Of a stretch of 64,000 nucleotides of DNA, positions 26,472-35,308 are shown piece by piece; positions within the stretch are counted from its first letter, which is position 1, and each line of letters begins with the position of its first letter. The translations under genes were made by a program, and so were the position numbers. Source of the stretch: Candidatus Nitrospira nitrosa (lineage in GTDB: Bacteria; Nitrospirota; Nitrospiria; Nitrospirales; Nitrospiraceae); assembly GCF_001458735.1 (NCBI RefSeq), contig NZ_CZQA01000013.1, positions 1-64,000 of the forward strand, written 5' to 3'. Below the pieces are notes generated by a model, which worked only from the letters and a program-made list of their open reading frames with translations, made no database searches and was not told the origin of the DNA.

Positions 26472-26651
26472 TCATGCAGCTCGCCTGCGGATCGCTGACG
26501 GTTCTGGAATGCGATCACCCGATTCACCGGCATGTAACCGTGATGTCTGCCCCTCCTCCTTGTCATCCAAGGAAAGTAAACGGATACATCCTATCAACAT
26601 GATCACCATGGCTGTGAGACCGATGACGATTCCCCAATATCCCCATGACAT
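26472..26651 (-). CDS. Small single-span membrane protein (59 residues)
   Basis: MSWGYWGIVIGLTAMVIMLI begins a single transmembrane helix followed by a hydrophilic tail (SLDDKEEGQTSRLHAGESG). GAGGGTGAT lies before the ATG at sensible spacing. It lies alone, upstream of the zinc-ribbon gene on the same strand. Confidence 0.5.
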   Translation of the reverse strand: MSWGYWGIVIGLTAMVIMLIGCIRLLSLDDKEEGQTSRLHAGESGDRIPEPSAIRRRAA

Positions 26652-27107
26652 AGATCACCCTCTCGCGCCATACGACGCGAGTCCTCTGTGAAAGTGTTTG
26701 CACGGATCCCCGCCGTAGAAACTCCTCAGAGGTCTGTGCCTTACCGGCTTCTTTTGCGGTAGACAGACAGCATCAACCGGTCCTTGTGGGAATGTGAGAC
26801 AGTATGAGGTGAGGGCCCGTCTGGTGAGGAACGCGCACCCGGCAAGTCCGAACCGTTGGAATTGTGCTCCACGGAGGACCATGATCACCACCTCCAGAAT
26901 GAGGCGGCAGCGACGTGACAGTATTACCCTACTCCTGGATGGTACCGAGATCAAGGGGGTCCATCCTGTTTTGGTTTCGATCACCACGGTTCAAGGTTAT
27001 CGACCCTCCACATGTGAGCCAACGGATCTCTCCTCTCAGAACAGTGCTTCGCAATTCCTCTATTTCAACAGTGGCGGTCCTGACGCAAGAATTGATACAG
27101 TGCAGCC
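26652..27107. other. Intergenic stretch, nothing recognised
   Basis: 456 bp with only low-quality frames on either strand. No repeat, RNA gene or clear promoter was seen. Confidence 0.5.
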
Positions 27108-27428
27108 ATGGAGTCTGAAGAACAGATCACCGTTACCGAACTCCGGCTCAGCTACCGGTACATCAAGGATCATCCATGGGTGGTCACGGCCATCAACGGC
27201 TTTCTCTCCGCTTACTTCATGGAACAGCCGAGCTTTCGTGTGCAACGTCACTTTGACGAATTGGAATCCGGCATGCACGTCTGGATCTGTGATGTGCCGA
27301 GTACGATGAAAATGACGACGCTCTTACGACGGTTGCAAGCGGATATTCCGCCCTGCCGATATAGTCATGTCACACCGGAGCCGACCAGCCCCCCTCAATA
27401 TGTCATCGATGCGCATAACGCGAGTTGA
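27108..27428 (+). CDS. Uncharacterised small soluble protein
   Basis: A 106-residue protein (begins MESEEQITVTELRLSYRYIKDHPW) with no signal peptide, membrane helix or recognised motif. The composition is that of a folded soluble protein. It is 68 bp upstream of the saccharopine dehydrogenase gene, possibly in the same transcript. Confidence 0.5.
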   Translation: MESEEQITVTELRLSYRYIKDHPWVVTAINGFLSAYFMEQPSFRVQRHFDELESGMHVWICDVPSTMKMTTLLRRLQADIPPCRYSHVTPEPTSPPQYVIDAHNAS

Positions 27429-27496
27429 CGACGTAGCGTTGCGATATTTTTCAAACCACGTGGCCGGAACATGACGGTGGAGTATAATGCACGATC

Positions 27497-28585
27497 ATGA
27501 ATCGTGTGCTGGTGCTCGGGGCCGGAAAAATCGGCTCTCTCATCGCTTGCCTTCTTAATCAATCCGGTCGGTACGAAGTCCATCTCGGCGACATGACCTT
27601 GGAGGCGCCGACCCATCTCGTCGACAGTCTCAAGTTGGAGCGGGTGACGCCGTGCCTGCTGGATGTACGACATCCGGATGCAGTCAGCACCTATCTTTCA
27701 ACCCATCGGTTTGATGCGATTCTCTCGAGTCTCCCCTATTTTTGTAATCCCACGGTCGCCGGCCTGGCGTTGACTCACCATCTGCATTATTTCGACCTCA
27801 CAGAAGACGTCGAGGTCACCAACCAGATCAAAGTCCTGAGCGCTGGAGCCACCCAGGCCTTTATGCCGCAATGCGGTCTGGCCCCGGGGTTCATCAGTAT
27901 CGTGGCACACGAGCTCATGACGCATTTTGATACGTTGGACACGGTCAAGATGCGCGTCGGCGCGCTGCCGGTCCATCCCAGCAATGCCCTAAAGTATTCG
28001 CTGACCTGGTCGACGGATGGACTGATCAACGAATACGGCAATGTCTGTTACGGCATCGAAGAAGGTGAAAAAGTCCCGCTTCAGCCGCTCGAAGGGTATG
28101 AAACGATCGAACTGGACGGCCTGCTCTATGAAGCGTTCAATACCTCAGGCGGACTCGGTACATTGGCCGATAGTTATACCGGCAAAGTCCGCACGATGAA
28201 TTACAAGACACTCCGCTACCCGGGCCACTGCGACAAGATCCATCTGTTGATGAAGGACCTCAAGCTCAATGAAGACCGAGACACCTTGAAACGTGTGCTT
28301 GAACGGGCCGTGCCTCAGACCCTGCAAGATGTCGTATTGATCTATGCGTCGGTCACCGGCACGAACAAGGATGGGTTTTTCGAAGAAAACTACGTGAAGA
28401 AAGTATACCCGCAATGCATCAAGGGCAAGCTCTGGTCGGCCATCCAAGTGACGACCGCGTCCAGCGTCTGTTGCGTCGTGGACCTTGTGTTGAACCGTCC
28501 TGAGCAGTACCATGGATTCATCACTCAGGAATCCGTCTTATTACGAGACTTCTTGGACAACGAATTGGGAGGTTGCTTTCGATGA
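27497..28585 (+). CDS. Saccharopine dehydrogenase family protein
   Basis: A 362-residue NAD(P)-dependent enzyme with a Rossmann start, RVLVLGAGKIGSLIACLL, and the saccharopine dehydrogenase catalytic-domain pattern (CGLAPGFISIVAHEL; MNYKTLRYPGHCDKI). In this family the enzyme interconverts saccharopine with aminoadipate semialdehyde plus glutamate, or lysine plus oxoglutarate. The next gene starts within its stop codon (ATGA) and encodes an ALDH7-like dehydrogenase, which fits lysine breakdown to aminoadipate. It may instead be a lysine 6-dehydrogenase-type relative. Confidence 0.85.
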   Translation: MNRVLVLGAGKIGSLIACLLNQSGRYEVHLGDMTLEAPTHLVDSLKLERVTPCLLDVRHPDAVSTYLSTHRFDAILSSLPYFCNPTVAGLALTHHLHYFDLTEDVEVTNQIKVLSAGATQAFMPQCGLAPGFISIVAHELMTHFDTLDTVKMRVGALPVHPSNALKYSLTWSTDGLINEYGNVCYGIEEGEKVPLQPLEGYETIELDGLLYEAFNTSGGLGTLADSYTGKVRTMNYKTLRYPGHCDKIHLLMKDLKLNEDRDTLKRVLERAVPQTLQDVVLIYASVTGTNKDGFFEENYVKKVYPQCIKGKLWSAIQVTTASSVCCVVDLVLNRPEQYHGFITQESVLLRDFLDNELGGCFR

Positions 28586-30111
28586 GCACGAGTCATTCCG
28601 CATTGAGGGACCTTGGCATCCAGGCCGTGAACTCAGGTGGAAGTACCGGCAATGGGTGGTGGTCCGGTCGCAATGACGGGACCCTGCTCCCCTCCATCAA
28701 TCCGACGACCGGGGAGCAGATCGCGGGTGTCTATCCTTGTTCATCAGATGATTATCAACGTATCGTGAAAGAATCAGTTGAGGCATTTCGAGCCTGGCGC
28801 ATGGTGCCGGCCCCTAAGCGAGGCGAGGTCGTTCGGCTGATCGGCCAAGCCCTCAGAGAGAAGAAGGATCAGCTGGGGACCTTGGTGTCCTTGGAAGTCG
28901 GCAAGATCAAGGCCGAGGGCGACGGAGAAGTCCAAGAGATGATCGACATGGCCGATTTCGTCGTCGGCCAGTCACGGATGCTCTACGGTGCCACGATGCA
29001 ATCCGAACGGCCGGCGCACCGCATGAGCGAGCAGTGGCATCCATTGGGTCCGGTGGGTGTGATCACGGCGTTCAATTTTCCCGTGGCGGTCTGGGCCTGG
29101 AATGCGTTCCTCGCTGCGATCGCAGGCGATACCGTGATCTGGAAGCCATCGCCGAAGGCCCCTCTCTGCGCGGTCGCCATCCAACAGATTTGTAATCGCG
29201 TCATGCAACAACAGGGGTATGCCGGTATTTTCTCCCTCTGCATCGCCGATCAACCGGCGTTGGTCGAACAGATGGTCCAGGATGAGCGCCTCCCGCTCAT
29301 CTCCTTTACCGGTTCGGTGCCGGTCGGTCGGAAGGTCGCGTCATTGGTCGGACAACGACTCGGCCGAACCTTGCTCGAACTGAGCGGCAACAATGCCGTC
29401 ATCGTCGATGAGACCGCCGATCTCAATATGGCGGTCCGCGCGATTGTGTTCGGCGCGGTCGGGACCGCCGGGCAGCGTTGTACGACCACCAGACGTCTCA
29501 TCGTACACGAATCCTGTTACGAGGAATTAGTCGCGAGGCTTGTGAAGGCCTATGCGCAAGTTCAGATCGGCAATCCGCTGGAAAAAGAAGTCCTCATGGG
29601 ACCGCTCATCGACCAGGTGGCGGTGGAGGGCTATCGAGCGGCCCTCGACGAGATCAAGCAAGAGGGCGGAGAAATTCTCCACGGAGGGCGTGTGCTGACC
29701 CGCCCCGGCTACTTCGTCGAACCGACGATCGTGCGGGCGCAGAACCACTGGCCCGTCGTGCAGCGCGAAACCTTTGCGCCTATTCTCTACGTGATGACAT
29801 TCACGACGATCGACGAGGCGATTGCGATGCAGAATGATGTCCGGCAAGGGCTGTCGTCCGCCCTATTTTCCAATGATGTCCGCCGGAGCGAGCGGTTTCT
29901 CTCGGCTACGGGGAGCGATTGCGGAATTGCCAATATCAATATCGGCACGTCCGGAGCCGAGATTGGTGGCGCGTTCGGCGGAGAAAAAGAAACCGGCGGC
30001 GGCCGCGAGGCAGGATCGGACTCCTGGAAGGCCTATATGCGACGACAAACCAACACGGTCAATTGGGGGACGGAACTGCCGCTGGCCCAAGGCATTAAAT
30101 TCGGTTCCTAG
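28582..30111 (+). CDS. ALDH7-like aldehyde dehydrogenase (aminoadipate semialdehyde dehydrogenase candidate)
   Basis: A 509-residue NAD-dependent dehydrogenase closest in pattern to ALDH7 (antiquitin): GWWSGRNDGTLLPSINPTTGEQIA, then GPVGVITAFNFPVAVWAWN, then LELSGNNAVIVD with the general-base Glu, and GTAGQRCTTTRRL with the catalytic C300. ALDH7 members oxidise alpha-aminoadipate semialdehyde. Start is the ATG at 28582 after GGGAGG, overlapping the upstream stop by 4 bp. The C-terminal GGAFGGEKETGGGREAGSD is the family's substrate loop. Confidence 0.88.
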   Translation: MSTSHSALRDLGIQAVNSGGSTGNGWWSGRNDGTLLPSINPTTGEQIAGVYPCSSDDYQRIVKESVEAFRAWRMVPAPKRGEVVRLIGQALREKKDQLGTLVSLEVGKIKAEGDGEVQEMIDMADFVVGQSRMLYGATMQSERPAHRMSEQWHPLGPVGVITAFNFPVAVWAWNAFLAAIAGDTVIWKPSPKAPLCAVAIQQICNRVMQQQGYAGIFSLCIADQPALVEQMVQDERLPLISFTGSVPVGRKVASLVGQRLGRTLLELSGNNAVIVDETADLNMAVRAIVFGAVGTAGQRCTTTRRLIVHESCYEELVARLVKAYAQVQIGNPLEKEVLMGPLIDQVAVEGYRAALDEIKQEGGEILHGGRVLTRPGYFVEPTIVRAQNHWPVVQRETFAPILYVMTFTTIDEAIAMQNDVRQGLSSALFSNDVRRSERFLSATGSDCGIANINIGTSGAEIGGAFGGEKETGGGREAGSDSWKAYMRRQTNTVNWGTELPLAQGIKFGS

Positions 30112-30232
30112 CAGGCTGTTGACAAAGTCATCCGGCGGCGTTCTCGCATCGCTCAGAGGTTCAACGTACCAAAGCGTATGCCTGACCTCCTCCCTCGCTG
30201 CGGTCTTGCCGGAAGGCTTTTTTGAGCATCCT
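30112..30232. repeat. Dispersed palindrome-ended intergenic repeat, copy 1
   Basis: It starts CAGGCTGTTGACAAAGTC and ends TTTTTTGAGCATCC. The core CGGCGTTCTCGCATCGCTCA, plus GAGG and TCAACGTAC, is shared with the copy at 32613-32736. The ends are related but imperfect inverted repeats. It directly follows the ALDH stop codon. Confidence 0.75.
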
Positions 30233-30311
30233 CACATGAGTGACGTGTGAATGCTGCAGGGAATATTCCAGCTCCCAAGCTTTTCCACAATCTGCTATGC
30301 GAGGTGCGATC

Positions 30312-30911
30312 ATGATGGATGAAGCCCAGACCCTGGACAATCTCATGGCACGAATGGTGGCCGACTATGTTGAGCATAACCAGGCTGCCGGCGTCCTGAA
30401 GGCCATGCTGGACGGAACCGGTGTCGGATTCATGCCGGTCGTCGACCATGTCACCATCAGAACCTTGGATATTGACCGAGGCGCTGAACCCTTTGTGACC
30501 TTAGGCTATGCACACGATGAAACCTTGCAGTATGCCGACTGGTACGCGAAGGTGTATCGCAAAAGTGGATACCCCAGTCTGTTCGTGGATCAGGCCTACC
30601 CCGATGAACGGGGCAAGACCAGTATCATTCCCGGCTGGGTGAACAAATTCGGGGACAAAGTCTTCCACCATGTCGCCGTGCGCGTTGAGGAGATCGAACA
30701 AGCGGTCGCTCGGTTGAAACAGAACGGTGTGGTCTTTGCCGGCAACATCGTCGGCGAGCGTGGCGGCCACCTCCGACAGATTTTTTCTTCCCCTGAGATG
30801 GTCGATGGCCAACCGTTTACCGTGTTGGAGCTGGCCGAGCGGCACCGAGGTTACCTTGGTTTTCTCCCGCCGCAGGCAGACAATTTGATGAAGTCATCGA
30901 CCGGCAAATAG
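30312..30911 (+). CDS. VOC-fold metalloenzyme (dioxygenase/glyoxalase type)
   Basis: A 199-residue protein with a vicinal-oxygen-chelate fold. Likely metal ligands are His in VVDHVTIRTLD, His in VFHHVAVRVEE and Glu in FTVLELAERH. Start is the ATG at 30312 behind GCGAGG. It follows the saccharopine dehydrogenase and ALDH7-like genes on the same strand, so a later step of lysine/2-oxoadipate breakdown is a reasonable guess. The only known VOC-like enzyme there, HglS, is much larger, so this remains a hypothesis. Confidence 0.7.
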   Translation: MMDEAQTLDNLMARMVADYVEHNQAAGVLKAMLDGTGVGFMPVVDHVTIRTLDIDRGAEPFVTLGYAHDETLQYADWYAKVYRKSGYPSLFVDQAYPDERGKTSIIPGWVNKFGDKVFHHVAVRVEEIEQAVARLKQNGVVFAGNIVGERGGHLRQIFSSPEMVDGQPFTVLELAERHRGYLGFLPPQADNLMKSSTGK

Positions 30912-30974
30912 GGTGTGGCGCTGGTCGAGTGGTACTGAGTCGCCTACGACCGCGTGAACCACCGGCGGATCCCG

Positions 30975-32579
30975 CTATCCCATTTCCTGCAAGACATGAT
31001 CGGGATTTCGATCGCGGGCGATCGTCTTCATGAGTTGGTCGCCGAAGAGGACGACGACTCGATCCCGCTGGTCCTTCACCATCATGGACGCCGACGGTGA
31101 CTTGAAGGTGGACGGATCTCCCTCGAGCCAGGCGCTGCAGCTGAATGGCAGCGCATCCAGGATGGTTTCGACGCGATACTCGTGGCGGAGCCGGTATTGC
31201 AACACATCGAACTGCAGTCGACCAACAGCGGCGATCAAGATCTCCTGATCATGGAGGCTGCGCATGATCTGGACCGTCCCCTCCTGCGCCATCTGGGTGA
31301 CTCCCTTGTCGAACGCTTTTCGTTTTCCGACATCCGTCGGTCGCAGACGCGCGAAGATCTCCGGTTGGAACTGCGGCAACGGCTTAAAATTGAACCCTCC
31401 TGTTAAGGAGACCGTATCTCCGATCGCGAAGACGCCGGGATTGATGATTCCAATAATATCCCCCGCATACGCCTCCTCGACGGTACTCCGCTCCTGTGCC
31501 ACCAGGCTATGCGGCCGTGCCAAGCGAATGTCCCGACCCAGTCGATGATGCTTCACGACCATATCGCGCTCAAAGCGCCCCGAGCACACGCGAAGAAATG
31601 CCGTACTATCACGATGTTTGGGATTCATATTCGCCTGGAGCTTGAACACATAGGCACTGAACGGCATGTCAATCGGATCAACGGTGAGCTCGGACCCATC
31701 CTCTCGGTCCGCCAAGCGTGCGCCGGGGCTGGGCGCCAACTCCACAAAGGCGTCCAGGAAACTCTCGATACCGAAGTTCGTGAGTGCGGAAGCAAAAAAG
31801 ACCGGGGTCACGTCGCCACTGAGAAACTGTTCCCGTGTGAACGGGTTCCCGGCAATCTCCAAGAGTTCCAGATCATGCTGCACTTGCGTCAACATCTCTT
31901 CCGTCACTCGGCTGTGTGAGCCAAGCTCGGTGAACGGCAACATATCAGTCTCTACTCTAGTCGCTCCACCATGCATGGTCTTACTGAACAGCTGCACTTG
32001 ACTGTCTGCTCTGGTCACAATGCCCACGAAGTCGCTGCCCGATCCGATCGGCCAGTTGATGGCACTCGCGTGAATATCCAAGGCCTGTTCAACCTCGGTC
32101 ATGAGATCCAAAGGAGGGCGTCCAGGCAGATCCATCTTGTTGATCAACGTCAGGACCGGAATCCGCCGCATGCGGCATACGGCAAAGAGTTTGCGGGTCT
32201 GCGTTTCCACACCTTTCGCCGCGTCGATCACCATGATCGCGCTATCCGCAGCGGTCAAGGTCCGATAGGTATCTTCGGAAAAGTCCTGGTGGCCCGGCGT
32301 ATCGAGTAAATTGATGACCGCGCCCTTGTACGGAAACTGCATCGCCGACGCGGTGATCGAAATTCCCCGTTCCTGCTCCATGCCCATCCAATCCGAAGCT
32401 GTCGTCTTTCCACCCTTGCGTCCACGCACCATGCCGGCCGTGCGGATCAAGCCAGAATACAGCAGGAGTTTTTCGGTCAGCGTCGTCTTCCCGGCATCCG
32501 GATGGCTGATAATGGCAAAGGTCCGCCGTTGCCGGGTCGCAGCCGCCAGTTCACTCAACGTAGTCGTGTCAGATATCAT
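30975..32579 (-). CDS. prfC: Peptide chain release factor 3
   Basis: A 534-residue translational GTPase that removes RF1 and RF2 from the ribosome after termination. The GTP-binding motifs are clear: G1 SHPDAGKTTLTEK, G2/switch I KTTASDWMGMEQERGISITA, G3 DTPGHQDFSEDTY and G4 NKMDLPG. An EF-Tu-like domain 2 and the RF3 C-terminal domain (FKPLPQFQPEIFARLRP; RLQFDVLQYRLRHEY) follow. The length matches the family. Its upstream region contains dispersed repeat copy 2. Confidence 0.96.
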   Translation of the reverse strand: MISDTTTLSELAAATRQRRTFAIISHPDAGKTTLTEKLLLYSGLIRTAGMVRGRKGGKTTASDWMGMEQERGISITASAMQFPYKGAVINLLDTPGHQDFSEDTYRTLTAADSAIMVIDAAKGVETQTRKLFAVCRMRRIPVLTLINKMDLPGRPPLDLMTEVEQALDIHASAINWPIGSGSDFVGIVTRADSQVQLFSKTMHGGATRVETDMLPFTELGSHSRVTEEMLTQVQHDLELLEIAGNPFTREQFLSGDVTPVFFASALTNFGIESFLDAFVELAPSPGARLADREDGSELTVDPIDMPFSAYVFKLQANMNPKHRDSTAFLRVCSGRFERDMVVKHHRLGRDIRLARPHSLVAQERSTVEEAYAGDIIGIINPGVFAIGDTVSLTGGFNFKPLPQFQPEIFARLRPTDVGKRKAFDKGVTQMAQEGTVQIMRSLHDQEILIAAVGRLQFDVLQYRLRHEYRVETILDALPFSCSAWLEGDPSTFKSPSASMMVKDQRDRVVVLFGDQLMKTIARDRNPDHVLQEMG

Positions 32580-32612
32580 GATTGGCCAGGCAGTCTATCA
32601 TATTGTGTCTAA

Positions 32613-32736
32613 CAGGGTGCTGAAAAAGTCCGCCAGCGGCGTTCTCGCATCGCTCAGAGGCTCAACGTACGGGGCAGAGTACGATTCGCCTCTTCGCTTG
32701 CTGCGGCCTTGCTGAACGGCCATTTTGAGCACCCTG
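32613..32736. repeat. Dispersed palindrome-ended intergenic repeat, copy 2
   Basis: A 124-bp unit with terminal inverted repeats, CAGGGTGCTGAAAA and TTTTGAGCACCCTG (one mismatch). The inner core CAGCGGCGTTCTCGCATCGC matches copy 1. It has no coding capacity. The structure is that of a MITE-like or REP/BIME-like element. Confidence 0.8.
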
Positions 32737-32830
32737 CACGGCCAGTTAGAGTCCTCTCAAACTTCGATACCTGTGATGGCCGCAGGAGCCAAAATGAGTT
32801 TTTCCGCAACCTGCTAAAAGAGGAGTGTGA

Positions 32831-33361
32831 TCATCCGGGGAAATCGCTGGGAAGCTCAAATCCAGCTCGCTCTACCGCGCGACGAACGGCACCCAGAACA
32901 GCCGGAGTATCGGAACAAGGCAGCACAGTCACTTCAGGAGCCGCACGAAGTCGAATCACCAACTGGTCGATCTCCTCGCCAAGGACTGTGTCACAGGTGT
33001 GGTAGAGACCCTCCGGACCTTCCTCGAGCAGATTATGCTTTTCAAGAACAGAGCGCAACGTCGCCAAGACTCCGAACGTGGGAGTCGGCATTAGTAAGGC
33101 CGCAATCGCCCCATGATCGAGCCTGAGTTTTGCCGCGATGGGAAGCGGCTCTCCCCCACGCTGTCGCTGAGCCGCAGGGAGTAAGATCTTCTCCTCAATT
33201 CCAATATGACGCAACAGCCCGGCCCGAAAGCCATCGTAGGATTTCCGTTCCACGCGGCCGCCTCTATCAATCGCCGATTCCAGCAACCGCTCAAGTCTCC
33301 GGTGATCGTCCACCAGAATGCGGGTGATCGATCCGTTCCTCTCACCGTCAGCAGGCCCCAT
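32831..33361 (-). CDS. Hemerythrin-like (HHE) domain protein
   Basis: A 176-residue protein with a hemerythrin-like four-helix bundle: LVDDHRRLERLLESAI, then LLRHIGIEEKILLPA, then LRLDHGAIAALL, then LEKHNLLEEGPEGLYHTCD, giving the His/Glu set that binds a diiron centre. The start is placed at the ATG at 33361 behind GAGGAG; an upstream extension to 33568 lacks homology. It may have a role in oxygen or NO response, as for other bacterial HHE proteins. Confidence 0.8.
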   Translation of the reverse strand: MGPADGERNGSITRILVDDHRRLERLLESAIDRGGRVERKSYDGFRAGLLRHIGIEEKILLPAAQRQRGGEPLPIAAKLRLDHGAIAALLMPTPTFGVLATLRSVLEKHNLLEEGPEGLYHTCDTVLGEEIDQLVIRLRAAPEVTVLPCSDTPAVLGAVRRAVERAGFELPSDFPG

Positions 33362-33590
33362 CGAGACAGTCTCCTCGACAACCGCTCCAAGAACACGTGA
33401 TGCCCACGTGGTTCCACCTCCATCAGTGATCACTTCATACAGCATCGGTACCGGCCGCGACGGAGCATACCGGTTTGGGAGGTCACAATTCCATAGCTTC
33501 TTCAAGCTGTAGGGGGTCGGCTGGTGTCGGACGGTCAGAATACGGCCGGCTCCATGGCGATCGGACATCCAGTCTGTTCCAGCTGTGTGT

Positions 33591-33791
33591 TCAGTGCCGG
33601 ACCGCTTGAGCGTAGACGGCGAGAACCGAGATAAAGAAAATGACGCACGCGGTGGAGAATGAGGCTAGGAGGGAGAATGGACCGGCCGGCTGAAATCGCG
33701 CCCGCCGAGTACGAGGGAATCGCATCAGGCAAAACGTCATAAACGAGGCCGCTGCTCCTGTGAGTGCCAGAAGAATGTAGGCTGTGTCCAT
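33591..33791 (-). CDS. Small two-span membrane protein
   Basis: A 66-residue protein with two hydrophobic helices (AYILLALTGAAASFMTFCLM and FSLLASFSTACVIFFISVLA) joined by a basic loop (RFPRTRRAR). Start is the ATG at 33791; a second in-frame ATG at 33803 is possible. It follows the L7/L12-like gene by 8-20 bp in the same direction and may act with it. Confidence 0.6.
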   Translation of the reverse strand: MDTAYILLALTGAAASFMTFCLMRFPRTRRARFQPAGPFSLLASFSTACVIFFISVLAVYAQAVRH

Positions 33792-33811
33792 GCAGACACC
33801 CAACTCCTCTG

Positions 33812-34120
33812 CTACGTCAGAACAAACAGCAGGCCGGCGCCTCCAATCAGAAGGAACAACGCCCAGCGAAGCAATCCCGCTCGCGCATCGGACTGTTCTT
33901 GTTGAATTCGACGTTGCAAGGCGGGGTGACTTTGCAGATAGGCGGCAACAGAGGCTTTGGCCTCTTTCACGTCGACCTGCTGTTCGTGACGAACCAACGT
34001 GATCGCATCAAGCACTTGCCCTCGCCGCAAAGCCGCCAGAACCGCTTCGGAGAGGGGGTGGTCAAAGAGCGACTGTTGCGCGGTCTCAGCAATCGGTGGG
34101 TGAAGTGAGGAGGGTGACAT
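33812..34120 (-). CDS. Membrane-anchored protein with ribosomal L7/L12 C-terminal-like domain
   Basis: A 102-residue protein. Residues about 24-65 (LSEAVLAALRRGQVLDAITLVRHEQQVDVKEAKASVAAYL) follow the L7/L12 C-terminal pattern, with the KEAK helix and an LVR motif. A single C-terminal transmembrane helix follows (WALFLLIGGAGLLFVLT). Such stand-alone domains occur outside ribosomes and their role is not known. It is the first gene of a pair with the two-span protein. Confidence 0.65.
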   Translation of the reverse strand: MSPSSLHPPIAETAQQSLFDHPLSEAVLAALRRGQVLDAITLVRHEQQVDVKEAKASVAAYLQSHPALQRRIQQEQSDARAGLLRWALFLLIGGAGLLFVLT

Positions 34121-34282
34121 AGGCTGAGAGTCAGCCTACCACCATCATGCGAGCGGCAGAAGCAAATCAACAGAACCGGCAGCAGAATTCATCACGCCAC
34201 AGCGAGCTCTGAACCTACCGGTATCCGTTCTCCTCGTCGCGGATACGGTGTTGCGATGATCCCGCTGGACCGAAGAAGCCGC

Positions 34283-35014
34283 TTACAACTGCTTCGGCCA
34301 CAGGGAGCTGAGTTCCGGATATTGAGCCCGGTAGTCGGCGTGGCTCGCACGAATCACTTTGAGCGCTTCCTCCCGGCCATACACGCTGGTAATTTCCACC
34401 TTATTATGTTGAGTCGTCCCAGGCGCGCTCTTGTAGGTCAGAAAATAATGTTGCAGGCGATCCATGAGTGCCGACGGACATTGTGAAATATCCGTGAAGC
34501 CCCCGTACACCGCGTCGTCCCGCATGACGGCGATAATCTTGTCATCGGCTTCCCCGCCGTCGGCCATGCTCAACCCACCGATCGGGAGCGCCGTGAGTAA
34601 GATATCGCTATGCGGAATGTTTTTTTCCGACAAGACACAGATATCCAGCGGGTCACCGTCCCCGACCATGCCCTTCCGACGGGCTCGCTTCGCAAAGATC
34701 CCCGCCACCTGTTCCCCGGAATAGGTCTGCGGAATCAGGCCGTAGTAGACCGGACAACAATTGGAGAACCGCTGCGGCCGATCAACCTTGAGAAACCCGC
34801 TGCGTTTGTCGACTTCATACTTAACCGTATCAGTGGGAACAATTTCGATATAGGCCATGACGACGTCCGGAGCTTCCTGCCCGATCGATACGCCGTGCCA
34901 CGGATGCGCCTTGAACATCAGCCCGAGCAACCGCTGAAACGGGTCGCTGCCGCCATGCGCTTCATTACTTCTCTCTGTCGTCTTCCCGCTGGTCTTCACT
35001 CTCTGCCCTTTCAT
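34283..35014 (-). CDS. ppa: Family I inorganic pyrophosphatase
   Basis: A 243-residue enzyme that hydrolyses pyrophosphate to phosphate. The family I signature is DGDPLDI, with further active-site segments KYEVDKRSGFLKVDR, then CCPVYYGLIPQTY, then KIIAVMRDDAVY. It is longer than the E. coli enzyme (about 175 residues). The extra N-terminal 50 residues and an internal insertion resemble the longer eukaryote-like or cyanobacterial forms. It is a single gene with its own promoter region. Confidence 0.93.
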   Translation of the reverse strand: MKGQRVKTSGKTTERSNEAHGGSDPFQRLLGLMFKAHPWHGVSIGQEAPDVVMAYIEIVPTDTVKYEVDKRSGFLKVDRPQRFSNCCPVYYGLIPQTYSGEQVAGIFAKRARRKGMVGDGDPLDICVLSEKNIPHSDILLTALPIGGLSMADGGEADDKIIAVMRDDAVYGGFTDISQCPSALMDRLQHYFLTYKSAPGTTQHNKVEITSVYGREEALKVIRASHADYRAQYPELSSLWPKQL

Positions 35015-35308
35015 GGATCCTCCCCCTCCCTAGTACGAACCGCTCTTCGCTGTCAGCCCACTTTGCACTTCAGACTCAGTATGTCTCAGGCATTCCGAGA
35101 GGGCAAGCAGATGCCGAGAAAAACTCTTTCACGCTTCGCCAAGCTTATGGTGTTCTCGGACTGGCCTCGCAAGACTCCCCATCCAGAGAAGAATGTGCCG
35201 ACGATTGGCGGCACGAGTGCGAGACTTAAGTTATTCTTCAAAAGGACCGAATAAATACGGACGATTACCTGAATCGCACATTACAACGCCGGACTGGCCA
35301 CACACACT

